Source: Flavobacteriales bacterium
Lineage (GTDB): Bacteria > Bacteroidota > Bacteroidia > Flavobacteriales_E > Vicingaceae
Reading direction: 5' to 3'
Length of the DNA: 34,547 bases
Assembly (NCBI GenBank): GCA_905339165.1
Contig: CAJPFH010000065.1
Location: 1 to 34,547, forward strand
Each line of letters opens with the position of its first letter. Positions within the stretch are counted from its first letter, which is position 1. The notes under the pieces are model-generated. The model worked only from the letters and a program-made list of their open reading frames with translations, made no database searches and was not told where the DNA came from. Of this stretch, positions 25,266-32,762 are shown one piece after another. The position numbers and the translations under genes were made by a program.

Positions 25266-25991
25266 TTATTTCGATAAATTATATTCTTTTAATACATCAA
25301 AATAGCCTTTTGTTTCTACTGCCACAACTCCTCCGGTAACATCGCCATAGCGGGCGGGAATGCCTCCGGTATAAACTTTAATATTACTCATAGCACTTCC
25401 GGGAATATTTATTTCTCCGTCTATACTTTTTACGCCATCTATAAAATAAACGGTAGAAGTAGGTCTTGCTCCACGAATGTAAAGGTCTTTTCCGTTAGGG
25501 GCTAATTTTACATCGCTGAATGTGGCTAATAGGGCTTTTGGTTCGCGAAGAAGTGCGGTGTTTTTTAACTCTTTAGGACTTATCACATTCAATCCGCCTT
25601 CTTTGTTTAACAGGGGTTTTTCGGCTTCGTAATCGGTAACAACCAGCGTAGGTAAACCAATCGTTTGCTCGGTAAGGCTTGCATCAACAAACGCTATTTG
25701 GTCGGAGGTTACTTGTACATTTTCTTTTACTACCGATTGGTAGCCCATCATGCTCATTTGCACTTTGTACATTCCGGGTTCTAAGGGTTTAATAACGTAG
25801 TTTCCTTTCTCATCGGTAAATGTTCCTATTTGTTTACCGGCTCTTTCTACGTAAACATTCACTCCCGGCAGAGGTGTTTTTCCATTGTCTTTATCAATTA
25901 TTTTTCCGCGTATTTCGCCCATTTGGGCAAAAAGGGAAAGTGTATTAAAGTACAATAATACGGTGGCAGCAAAGGGTGTAAATTTTTTCAT
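25266..25991 (-). CDS. Barrel-less TonB-receptor plug protein with carboxypeptidase-regulatory domain
   Basis: A 241-residue exported protein. The signal peptide is at about 1-22 (FTPFAATVLLYFNTLSLFAQ). A carboxypeptidase-regulatory-like domain is at about 24-110 (GEIRGKIIDKDNGKTPLPGV ... GTFTDEKGNYVIKPLEPGMY). A TonB-dependent-receptor plug is at about 120-228 (ISPKELKNTALLREPKALLA ... YIRGARPTSTVYFIDGVKS ... GGIPARYGDVTGGVVAVETK). A normal SusC/TonB receptor would continue with a barrel of several hundred residues; here the protein ends 13 residues after the plug. It is first in an operon with an ECF sigma factor and its anti-sigma protein. That suggests a periplasmic signalling role, or a truncated receptor. 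No frameshift remnant of a barrel is visible in the next bases, which are the sigma gene. Confidence 0.88.
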   Translation of the reverse strand: MKKFTPFAATVLLYFNTLSLFAQMGEIRGKIIDKDNGKTPLPGVNVYVERAGKQIGTFTDEKGNYVIKPLEPGMYKVQMSMMGYQSVVKENVQVTSDQIAFVDASLTEQTIGLPTLVVTDYEAEKPLLNKEGGLNVISPKELKNTALLREPKALLATFSDVKLAPNGKDLYIRGARPTSTVYFIDGVKSIDGEINIPGSAMSNIKVYTGGIPARYGDVTGGVVAVETKGYFDVLKEYNLSK

Positions 25992-26082
25992 GGCTAAATG
26001 ATTTTAATTTACAACATAGATGCACAAATGAATTTCATTCCATAAAGGTATGGAAAAAAAAGTGAGAGAAATTAAAAAATAC

Positions 26083-26688
26083 TTAGCCGTTTATGGCCAC
26101 TACTTCTTTTACTTCGGGAACCATGCGGGTAAGTAAGCCTTCTATGCCGGCTTTTAATGTCATGGTAGAAGATGGGCAACCACTACAGGCTCCGCGAAGC
26201 ACTACGCTAACTACTCCATTTTCGAAGCGTTCAAATTCTATGGCACCTCCATCGCCTTCTACTGCAGGTCTAACGTATTCTTCTAATACTGCCATAATTT
26301 GCTTTTCTACATCAGTGAATGGCTTGGTAGTAACTGTAGGTGCATTTTCTTTTGTTAAAGCCTCTTTGTTTTTGGCCTTTTCAAGCACCACCAGACCACC
26401 TTTGTTAAGGTAATTAGATATAAAATCGCGTATTTCAAGCGTTATCTCATTCCATTCTATACTATCGTTTTTTGTAATGGTAACATAATTGGTGCGTATA
26501 AAAACACCGGTTACAAACGGAAAAGAAAAAAGTTGCTGAGCCAAAGGCGATTCTTTTGCTTCGGCTAAATTAGAATATTCAAAAAGCAAGTGTGTAGGAA
26601 CCAGCATTTGATCCGATACAAATTTCATGGTAGCCGGATTGGGCGTCATTTCCGCATAAATGGCGTGTGGGGTATTTTTTGTTTCCAT
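26083..26688 (-). CDS. nfuA: NifU-like Fe-S cluster carrier (Nfu)
   Basis: A protein of 201 residues from ATG 26688 (METKNTPH). Longer readings from 26781 add an unlikely N-terminus. Residues 1-100 match the Nfu N-terminal domain (AEMTPNPATMKFVSDQML ... LAQQLFSFPFVTGVFIRTNY). Residues about 125-200 are the NifU C-terminal domain with the cluster-binding CxxC (GACSGCPSSTMTLKAGIEGL). This type of protein carries clusters from SufBCD to targets. It is not in the suf operon but lies about 8 kb away on the other strand. A palindrome and a direct repeat lie just upstream (26692-26743). The symbol nfuA is by family. Confidence 0.92.
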   Translation of the reverse strand: METKNTPHAIYAEMTPNPATMKFVSDQMLVPTHLLFEYSNLAEAKESPLAQQLFSFPFVTGVFIRTNYVTITKNDSIEWNEITLEIRDFISNYLNKGGLVVLEKAKNKEALTKENAPTVTTKPFTDVEKQIMAVLEEYVRPAVEGDGGAIEFERFENGVVSVVLRGACSGCPSSTMTLKAGIEGLLTRMVPEVKEVVAING

Positions 26689-26691
26689 AGC

Positions 26692-26743
26692 GTTTGTAAA
26701 AATACAAACAATTTTAATGCGTAAAAGTTTAGATGTTAATGCG
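26692..26743. promoter_or_regulatory. Candidate operator upstream of nfu
   Basis: A perfect inverted repeat GTTTGTA (26692-26698), loop AAAA, TACAAAC (26703-26709) begins 4 bases from the nfu start codon. Two copies of TTAATGCG lie at 26714-26721 and 26736-26743, exactly 22 bases apart (two helical turns). I do not recognise the regulator. No full promoter box is evident. Confidence 0.35.
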
Positions 26744-26897
26744 AAATAAGAAAGTTGAAAAAAACATGCTTTAAGAAACATTTGATTATAACCATTTGCA
26801 TTCTGTCTTTTAAGAGCATTATCATTGATAAAAAATTAAACTAAACATTTTTTAAACTAACAGCTTCATTAAAGTAACTTAGCATAAAAATATAAAC

Positions 26898-27422
26898 ATG
26901 GCACTTGTAAAATCTGTAAAAGGCAAAACACCGGTATTTGGAAAAAACTGTTATTTGGCCGAAAATGCAACCATAGTGGGCGAGGTAGAAATGGGTAATG
27001 ATTGCAGTATTTGGTTTAATTCCGTAGTACGTGGTGATGTACATTTTATAAAAATAGGCAACAAGGTAAACGTGCAAGATAACGCAGTGATTCACTGTAC
27101 CTATCAAAAACACCCTACTACCATAGGTAATAATATTTCTATCGGGCATAATGCCATAGTGCACGGTTGCACCATACACGATAATGTATTAATAGGCATG
27201 GGAGCCATTGTTATGGATGCTTGTGTGATAGAAAGTAATTGTATTATTGCTGCGGGTGCCGTTTTACTGGAAGGAACACATGTGGAATCGGGGAGCGTCT
27301 ATGCCGGTGTGCCGGCCAAAAAAGTAAAAGAGGTAAGTCCCGAACTTTTTAAAGGAGAAATACAACGTATTGCCAATAACTACATTATGTATTCCACGTG
27401 GTTTAAAGAAGAAGAAAAATAA
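26898..27422 (+). CDS. Gamma-carbonic-anhydrase-like hexapeptide-repeat protein
   Basis: A 174-residue protein built of left-handed beta-helix hexapeptide repeats, of the YrdA/PaaY/CaiE type related to gamma-carbonic anhydrase. The three metal His are H66 (DNAVIHCTY), H84 and H89 (ISIGHNAIVHGC), and R45/D47 (VVRGDVHF) match the active-site region. The C-terminal helix (SPELFKGEIQRIANNYIMYS) is typical. It is monocistronic and diverges from nfu. Many relatives have no proven carbonic anhydrase activity, so the reaction is uncertain. Confidence 0.9.
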   Translation: MALVKSVKGKTPVFGKNCYLAENATIVGEVEMGNDCSIWFNSVVRGDVHFIKIGNKVNVQDNAVIHCTYQKHPTTIGNNISIGHNAIVHGCTIHDNVLIGMGAIVMDACVIESNCIIAAGAVLLEGTHVESGSVYAGVPAKKVKEVSPELFKGEIQRIANNYIMYSTWFKEEEK

Positions 27423-27662
27423 CTAACCCCCGGCATAAGGCGGAAGAATAGCTATTTCTGCATTTTCGTTTATTTCAAAATCGGCATTTACCAGTGTTTG
27501 ATTTACGGCTATTTGAAAGGGAAATCTTCTAAGTTCCGGATACACCTCTTGAAGAGTCTTTTTTAGTGCTTCTACAGTGGTAGAAGAAATAATCTCTCTC
27601 TCTTCCTCTTTTTTTCCGGTAGCTTCGGCTGCTTGCCCGAAATAAATTATTTTTAATTGCAT
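27423..27662 (-). CDS. moaD: Molybdopterin synthase small subunit MoaD
   Basis: A 79-residue ubiquitin-like sulfur carrier for molybdopterin synthesis. The last residues PPYAGG end in the required Gly-Gly, which receives the thiocarboxylate sulfur. The N-terminal MQLKIIYFGQAAEATGKKEE fits the family and the length is normal. It overlaps mobA by 10 bases and so is probably translated with it. The partner MoaE and the activating MoeB are not in this window. Confidence 0.93.
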   Translation of the reverse strand: MQLKIIYFGQAAEATGKKEEEREIISSTTVEALKKTLQEVYPELRRFPFQIAVNQTLVNADFEINENAEIAILPPYAGG

Positions 27663-28231
27663 ACGCTTATGGCTTTATATTCTTGAGGGGTATTTATATT
27701 TAAAAAAAATTTTTTATCCATCCACTTCAGCGAGGAGTTTATTTCTACTTCTTTTGCCTGAATGAAGTTTAAAAAATCTTTCATTTTAAGTTGGTTTTTT
27801 TCTACCTGTTCCTGCAATGTATTTTTAATGCTTCTGCTGTAAATACCGGGAAAAGGATATATTTTATTTTCCCATACAGGGACAACTGCTGTTTTACAAT
27901 GTTCGCTCAATAAAAATTCAATCAATTCTTTTTTTATAAAGGGAGCATCGCAACTTACCACAATATAATTGTCAAAATTACTTTGATTTAGTACGCTGTA
28001 TATACCTCCCATAGGACCTTTATTGGAAACGGAATCGGGTATAACAGGATATGTTTTTTTAAAAGGTAGTTTTTGGTTCGATGAAATAAAAATATGTGGA
28101 GTTATTTTTTCTATTTCGTTCAGCACTTTTTCAAACATCATCATCCCCTCCACTTCGAGCAATGCTTTATTGCGTCCCATTCTTGTACTGTTTCCTCCGG
28201 CAAGTAAAATAGCAGCTAATTGATTTGGCAT
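27653..28231 (-). CDS. mobA: Molybdenum cofactor guanylyltransferase MobA
   Basis: A 192-residue nucleotidyltransferase that attaches GMP to molybdopterin. The signature LAGGNSTRMGRNKALL is at about residues 10-25, and the acceptor-side VVSCDAPFI motif at about 92-100 has the metal-binding Asp. Length matches MobA. It is the middle gene of a small operon, 30 bases after the ModE-like gene and overlapping moaD. Relatives such as IspD or CTP transferases share the fold, but motif and context favour MobA. Confidence 0.92.
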   Translation of the reverse strand: MPNQLAAILLAGGNSTRMGRNKALLEVEGMMMFEKVLNEIEKITPHIFISSNQKLPFKKTYPVIPDSVSNKGPMGGIYSVLNQSNFDNYIVVSCDAPFIKKELIEFLLSEHCKTAVVPVWENKIYPFPGIYSRSIKNTLQEQVEKNQLKMKDFLNFIQAKEVEINSSLKWMDKKFFLNINTPQEYKAISVCN

Positions 28232-28261
28232 GATGTAAAATATTCGATAAAAGGGTTTAAA

Positions 28262-28600
28262 TCAAAAATTCAATTTTTTAAATTCTTTGGCCAATGCTTT
28301 TTTGCATTTTTTATCTAATTTATTAAATGCTTTTATGGCCTTTAATCCGGCTTTAGTAACCACTGTTCCTCCACCTCCTTTACCCCCTGTTTCGGTTTTT
28401 ACCAAGGGTGATGTACTTTGAGCATTCATGCTTTCTATTAATTTCCAAGCTTTTTTATAAGACAATCCCAACTCTTTGGCGGCCGAATTAATAGAACCCG
28501 TTTCTGAAATTTTTTCGAGCAGGGCTATTTTGCCATAACCCAAATAAATACCTTTGGAACTTTCAATCCAGATACGACTTTTTACGGTAAAGGAGCTCAT
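28262..28600 (-). CDS. ModE-type winged-helix regulator (DNA-binding domain only)
   Basis: A protein of 112 residues from ATG 28600 (MSSFTVKSR); readings from 28660 add an unlikely extension. The N-terminal winged helix is of ModE type: YGKIALLEKISETGSINSAA, then KELGLSYKKAWKLIESMN, then LVKTETGGKGGGGTVVTKAG. Normal ModE carries C-terminal molybdate-binding Mop domains, which are absent here, so this is a short, DNA-binding-only version like those often found in Bacteroidota. It begins a unit with mobA and moaD, supporting a role in control of molybdenum cofactor genes; effector sensing is unclear. Confidence 0.88.
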   Translation of the reverse strand: MSSFTVKSRIWIESSKGIYLGYGKIALLEKISETGSINSAAKELGLSYKKAWKLIESMNAQSTSPLVKTETGGKGGGGTVVTKAGLKAIKAFNKLDKKCKKALAKEFKKLNF

Positions 28601-28719
28601 GGTTTTTGTTTTATTTATTTTGGGAGTAAAGTTACATAAACCTTTACAATGGTTACCCATTCCTATTTTTTGGCAATAAAATAACTGATTAAAATCAGAA
28701 CAGATACGTAGAACATTTG

Positions 28720-28727
28720 TAAATTTG
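28720..28727 (+). promoter_or_regulatory. Promoter -7 box of the hem operon
   Basis: TAAATTTG is an exact TAnnTTTG box, ending 23 bases before the hemA-hemC start codon at 28751. I see no matching TTG box at the usual distance, so support is partial. Confidence 0.45.
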
Positions 28728-28750
28728 CCTGCCGCATAGAAGCCGGATAC

Positions 28751-30940
28751 ATGGATAAAATACTGGGAGTAGAATTAAGCCACAAGTTTGCACCTATCTC
28801 AATTAGAGAGAAAGTAGCCCTCAATAAAAAGCAAACCATAGATGCTCTAGCCGATTTAAAAAAGGATTGCAAGGAAGCTATCATTCTTTCTACCTGCAAC
28901 CGCTTGTCTATTTACGCATACACTTCGAACATACAGCCTCTCATTGATTTTTTTAACCGTATGGGAATTTCCAGGCAATATTTAAACATACTGCCCGATA
29001 CCGATATTTCTATTACCAACCTTTTTAATACCGCTGCAGGACTGGAATCTCAGGCCGTAGGCGAACATCAAATACTGGGACAAATAAAACAGGCCTTAGA
29101 CTATGGTCGTCAGGCAAAATCTACCGGACCGGTGTTAGACGAAATGGTTCGCCAAGCCATACATACCGGTAAACGGGTACGCCTTGAAACTAAAATTGGA
29201 AAATACTCTGCTTCATTGGCCACCGTTGGTTTTGAAATCATTGAAAAACATGGGTATCATTTGCCCGATTCCACTTTACTGGTAATTGGAACAGGGAATA
29301 TGGCTAACTTGGTAACCACTATTTTAGATCGTTCAAAAATTAAAAAATTATATATCTCCAGTCATGAAATGGACCGAGCTGAAAAAATGGCAAAAGAATG
29401 GGGAGGAGAAGCCATTGAATTGAAAGATTTATATACCACCATTACTTCTACCGATATTGTAATTGGCGGAACGCAGGGCGAAATAAATATACTCAGCGAA
29501 CAAGAACTACAAAACAGCAAATGCAAGCGTGCAGAATTTGCTCTTGGAGTGGGAAACAAAAAACTATTTATAGATTTTGGGGTGCCTCGTAATTTTAACC
29601 CAAGCTTAAAACTGCACCCCAACATAGATTTGTACGATTTAGACGATATAAAAAAATTAACTTACGAAGGCTTACTGAAAAGGTACAACGAAATTCCGCA
29701 GGCACATGCCATCATCAACGAAAAAGTAAAACATTTCAGCGAATGGCTTAAACACCGAAAAGTAGCCCCTATTTTAGAAGCCTATTGGCACAACCTTGAT
29801 GAAATAAAAATGGAAGAGCTAAAATGGCTTCTTCCAAAATTGGGAAATATCTCCGACCAGCAGAAAGAACTCATTATGCGATTTACTCATCGCATGATGC
29901 GGAAAATAACAAAATCGCCCATTCAAGGAATAAAACGAATTGCCGATAATTTACACATAGACCAAAACCCGCTACATACTGTGCAAGATATATTTGACGT
30001 AAACGATGTAAACATTTTTGTTCCCAAGAAAAAAATTATCGTTGGAACCAGAGGCAGCAAACTGGCCCTTACCCAAACTCAGATGATGATTGAGGAACTA
30101 AAAAAACACGAACCCCAATACGAATTTATTACCAAAGTAATTCGCACCAATGGTGATGAAGGCGATATTAACGTGGTAGGAGCATTTACCACAGCCATTC
30201 AAAAACACTTATTGCAAGGAGAAATAGATTTGGCTGTACACAGCTTTAAAGATTTGCCTGTAGAAAATATTGAAGGTTTAAAAATTTGTGCTGTAACCGA
30301 ACGCGAACCGGCAAACGATGTGCTTATTTCTAAAAATAATATACGCCTAGAAGATTTGTCCGCCAATGCAATAATAGGCACAGGCAGCTTGAGAAGAGAT
30401 ATTCAGCTACGCATGCTCCGTCCCGATATTCAAATTAAGCACATACAAGGCAACGTAGATACACGCATAAAAAAAATGGAAGACGGAGAATACGATGCCA
30501 TTGTACTTGCCGCTGCTGGATTAAAACGACTGGAAATGCTGCATCTGGCAACGCAAGTATTTACTTTAGACGAAATGCTTCCGGCCGCAGGGCAGGGAGC
30601 GTTAGCCATTGAAACTAGAGATGAAAAAAATTATATCTCCGATTTGGTTTCTCTTTTAAACCACGAACCAACACGTATTGCCACTAAAGCCGAAAGACAC
30701 TTTCTGATTTCATTAGGCGGAGGTTGTAATTATCCAATTGCCGTATTTTCTGAATTGAAGAAAAATAATATCACCATTAAAGGCTTCTATGCTACCGATG
30801 ATGGTTCTTCTGTAGTAAAGGAAACTATGAAAGCCCCGCAAAATCAATACATGCGAATTTCGGGCGAATTAGCGGCACTTGTAAAAGAAAAGTGCGGATT
30901 AGAGTCTAAATCGGCTTTTCGTGAAACCACTTCAGAATAA
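28751..30940 (+). CDS. hemAC: HemA-HemC fusion: glutamyl-tRNA reductase / porphobilinogen deaminase
   Basis: One 729-residue reading frame encodes two enzymes of tetrapyrrole synthesis. Residues 1-415 are glutamyl-tRNA reductase: start VELSHKFAPISIREKVAL, catalytic Cys in AIILSTCNRLSIYAY, NADPH-binding LLVIGTGNMANLV, and C-terminal dimerisation helix region. Residues about 428-729 are hydroxymethylbilane synthase: VGTRGSKLALTQTQ, catalytic Asp in HSFKDLP, GTGSLRRDIQL, QGNVDTR, AAGQGALAIE, and cofactor Cys in GGGCNYPIAV. No stop or frameshift separates them; the linker is about a dozen residues. Two conserved HemC arginines are replaced (see findings). hemD overlaps its end by 20 bases. hemAC is a descriptive symbol. 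Confidence 0.95.
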   Translation: MDKILGVELSHKFAPISIREKVALNKKQTIDALADLKKDCKEAIILSTCNRLSIYAYTSNIQPLIDFFNRMGISRQYLNILPDTDISITNLFNTAAGLESQAVGEHQILGQIKQALDYGRQAKSTGPVLDEMVRQAIHTGKRVRLETKIGKYSASLATVGFEIIEKHGYHLPDSTLLVIGTGNMANLVTTILDRSKIKKLYISSHEMDRAEKMAKEWGGEAIELKDLYTTITSTDIVIGGTQGEINILSEQELQNSKCKRAEFALGVGNKKLFIDFGVPRNFNPSLKLHPNIDLYDLDDIKKLTYEGLLKRYNEIPQAHAIINEKVKHFSEWLKHRKVAPILEAYWHNLDEIKMEELKWLLPKLGNISDQQKELIMRFTHRMMRKITKSPIQGIKRIADNLHIDQNPLHTVQDIFDVNDVNIFVPKKKIIVGTRGSKLALTQTQMMIEELKKHEPQYEFITKVIRTNGDEGDINVVGAFTTAIQKHLLQGEIDLAVHSFKDLPVENIEGLKICAVTEREPANDVLISKNNIRLEDLSANAIIGTGSLRRDIQLRMLRPDIQIKHIQGNVDTRIKKMEDGEYDAIVLAAAGLKRLEMLHLATQVFTLDEMLPAAGQGALAIETRDEKNYISDLVSLLNHEPTRIATKAERHFLISLGGGCNYPIAVFSELKKNNITIKGFYATDDGSSVVKETMKAPQNQYMRISGELAALVKEKCGLESKSAFRETTSE

Positions 30941-31667
30941 ACGTATTCTTGTTACTCGCTCCGCAGAACAATCGGCACCTTTTGTTCTTCTATTAAAAAA
31001 ATATGGAGCCATTCCTGTTTTACTACCCTTAATTAAAATAGTTCCTGCACAAAATACAGAAGAGATACACCAAAAAATTGCGGCTTTACATTCATTTCAT
31101 CAAATTATTTTTACCAGCAGCAATGCTGTAAAATATTTTTTTCATTTCTGCAATCAACCTCTCCCCACCCATATTAAAATTGCTTGTGTGGGAAAAAAAA
31201 CGAGCGATTACCTTAAGGGAATTGGCTACAGTACCCACTTTATTCCGGAAAATTATACAGCAGAATCGCTTTTAGATAGCATAACAGTTTCTGCAAACGA
31301 AAAAATACTTATTCCGCAATCATCATTATCAGATGATTTATTGTACAAGGGACTAACGAAGAAAAATTGCCAAGTTGAAAAAATGGTGGTTTACGAAAAT
31401 GTTCCCACTGCTCATGACAAAGAAAGCATAGAAAAAATATTTTCTGAAAAAATCGATTTCATTACTTTTACAAGCGGTTCAACGGCCAATAATTTTATTA
31501 TGCTTACAAAAAAATACAATATACATTATGCAGAAAGCAAAGTGGTTTGTATTGGCATGGAAACAAAAATTGCAGCCGAAGAAAATGGAATAACGGTTCA
31601 TGCGGTTGCTTTTCCGCATACCATCGAAGGAATATTACAGGCCATTATAAAACTGAATCGGGTATGA
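30921..31667 (+). CDS. hemD: Uroporphyrinogen-III synthase
   Basis: A 248-residue enzyme that cyclises hydroxymethylbilane to uroporphyrinogen III with inversion of ring D. This family is poorly conserved; recognition is by [20 protein letters not shown] at the start, [29 protein letters not shown] and the position. The start is GTG 30921, inside the end of hemAC (20-base overlap); it is the only start that keeps the first beta strand. The stop overlaps the hemB start (ATGA at 31664). So the gene is translated in coupling on both sides. Confidence 0.93.
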   Translation: MKPLQNKRILVTRSAEQSAPFVLLLKKYGAIPVLLPLIKIVPAQNTEEIHQKIAALHSFHQIIFTSSNAVKYFFHFCNQPLPTHIKIACVGKKTSDYLKGIGYSTHFIPENYTAESLLDSITVSANEKILIPQSSLSDDLLYKGLTKKNCQVEKMVVYENVPTAHDKESIEKIFSEKIDFITFTSGSTANNFIMLTKKYNIHYAESKVVCIGMETKIAAEENGITVHAVAFPHTIEGILQAIIKLNRV

Positions 31668-32638
31668 AAGGCTTACGAGAAAATCGAAAAACCGAAGAAA
31701 TTAGAACTCAGTTTCGTGAAACCCACTTGAGTGTTTCCGATTTTATATACCCTTTATTTATCGAAGAAGGCAACAACATAAAAAAAGAAATTGCTTCTAT
31801 GCCCGGTATTTTTCGCTATTCGTTAGACCAAATCAACGATGAGTTAAACGAGGTGGTAGCCTTAGGAATAAAATCGGTTATTCTTTTCGGAATTCCTTTA
31901 CATAAAGATGCGGAAGGCTCTGAAAGCTGGAATGAAAATGGTATCATTCAACAAGCGATACGTTACATCAAAAAAAATTATCCAACCCTTCAAGTCACTG
32001 CCGATGTTTGTTTTTGTGAATACACCAATCACGGGCACTGCGGAGTGTTGTGCAACCACGATGTAGACAATGAACTAACACTTAAAAACCTACGGAAACA
32101 AGTATTGGCACAAGCCAAAGCAGGTGTTGATATGGTTGCTCCATCTGGCATGATGGATTTTGCCGTTCGTGAAATTAGAGATGAATTAGACAAAAATGGA
32201 TTTCATCACATTCCCATTATGGGATATTCGGTAAAATATGCTTCCGCGTATTATGGTCCGTTTAGAGATGCTGCCGATTCTACACCAACTTTTGGCGACA
32301 GAAGAACCTATCAAATGGATTCAGCAAACCGCAACGAAGCCATTAAAGAAGCTCAAGCCGATGTTGATGAAGGTGCAGCTATTTTAATGGTAAAGCCTGC
32401 TTTATCGTATTTAGACATTATAAGAGATTTGAAAAATAATTTTAACTTACCCATTGCGGCTTACAATGTTAGCGGCGAATATGCTATGATAAAAGCCGCA
32501 GGTAAAAACGGATGGATTGACGAAACTAAAGTAATGATGGAAACCTTACTTTCTATTAAAAGAGCAGGAGCTGATATTATTATTACCTACTTTGCAAAAG
32601 AGGCTGCTAGAGTATTAACCCCCTCTATCCCCTCTTGA
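31664..32638 (+). CDS. hemB: Porphobilinogen synthase (delta-aminolevulinate dehydratase)
   Basis: A protein of 324 residues from ATG 31664 ([10 protein letters not shown]), overlapping the hemD stop codon; a longer reading from 31547 runs inside hemD and is not real. It condenses two 5-aminolevulinate to porphobilinogen. Schiff-base lysines are K191 ([15 protein letters not shown]) and K244 ([12 protein letters not shown]). A catalytic zinc site is present: C116, C118 and C126 in [19 protein letters not shown], so it is the Zn-dependent type. The last residues (TPSIPS) and the stop codon lie in a palindromic repeat that begins at about 32617. Confidence 0.97.
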   Translation: MKGLRENRKTEEIRTQFRETHLSVSDFIYPLFIEEGNNIKKEIASMPGIFRYSLDQINDELNEVVALGIKSVILFGIPLHKDAEGSESWNENGIIQQAIRYIKKNYPTLQVTADVCFCEYTNHGHCGVLCNHDVDNELTLKNLRKQVLAQAKAGVDMVAPSGMMDFAVREIRDELDKNGFHHIPIMGYSVKYASAYYGPFRDAADSTPTFGDRRTYQMDSANRNEAIKEAQADVDEGAAILMVKPALSYLDIIRDLKNNFNLPIAAYNVSGEYAMIKAAGKNGWIDETKVMMETLLSIKRAGADIIITYFAKEAARVLTPSIPS

Positions 32639-32691
32639 GAGGGGATAGATTTTGTTCACGCTTTTCGCGTGGTTACAAAATCAGGGGTGTG
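32617..32691. repeat. Composite palindromic repeat overlapping hemB end
   Basis: Two adjacent hairpins. The first is CTATCCCCTC (32625-32634), loop TTGA, GAGGGGATAG (32639-32648). The second is GATTTTGT (32648-32655) pairing with ACAAAATC (32675-32682), with inner CACGC (32657-32661) / GCGTG (32667-32671). Outer ACCCCCT and AGGGGTGT are roughly inverted, so the unit may be a REP- or MITE-like element of about 75 bases. It contains the hemB stop codon (32636-32638). It may also act as a transcript-end or stability hairpin before hemL. Confidence 0.6.
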
Positions 32692-32724
32692 TAATATGAA
32701 CAGAAAACCAAATATAATTAACAG

Positions 32725-32745
32725 ATTCCGGGTCAAGCCCGGAAT
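32725..32745. repeat. REP-like palindrome upstream of hemL
   Basis: A hairpin of ATTCCGGG (32725-32732), loop TCAAG, CCCGGAAT (32738-32745). It is markedly GC-richer than the surrounding sequence. The form CCGGGTCAAGCCCGG is familiar from dispersed intergenic repeats in several bacterial groups. It is a separate unit from the preceding composite repeat and ends 17 bases before the hemL start. Confidence 0.5.
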
Positions 32746-32762
32746 GACGATAAAGATTAAAT

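Noticed and set aside
26039-26056. Hairpin CCATA-AAGG-TATGG between nfu and the plug gene
   Set aside because: The stem is 5 bp and the T-run on the minus strand lies before, not after, the stem, so it cannot be a terminator for nfu. A promoter reading (TACCTTTA) has one mismatch and no -33 box.
28626-28647. Inverted repeat GTAAAG...CTTTAC upstream of the ModE-like gene as a ModE operator
   Set aside because: It does not resemble the ModE site I know, and the arms are only 6 bases in AT-rich sequence.
31547-31663. N-terminal extension of HemB
   Set aside because: It runs within the hemD coding region in another frame, has Cys/His-rich random sequence, and the ATG at 31664 overlaps the hemD stop in the usual coupled manner.
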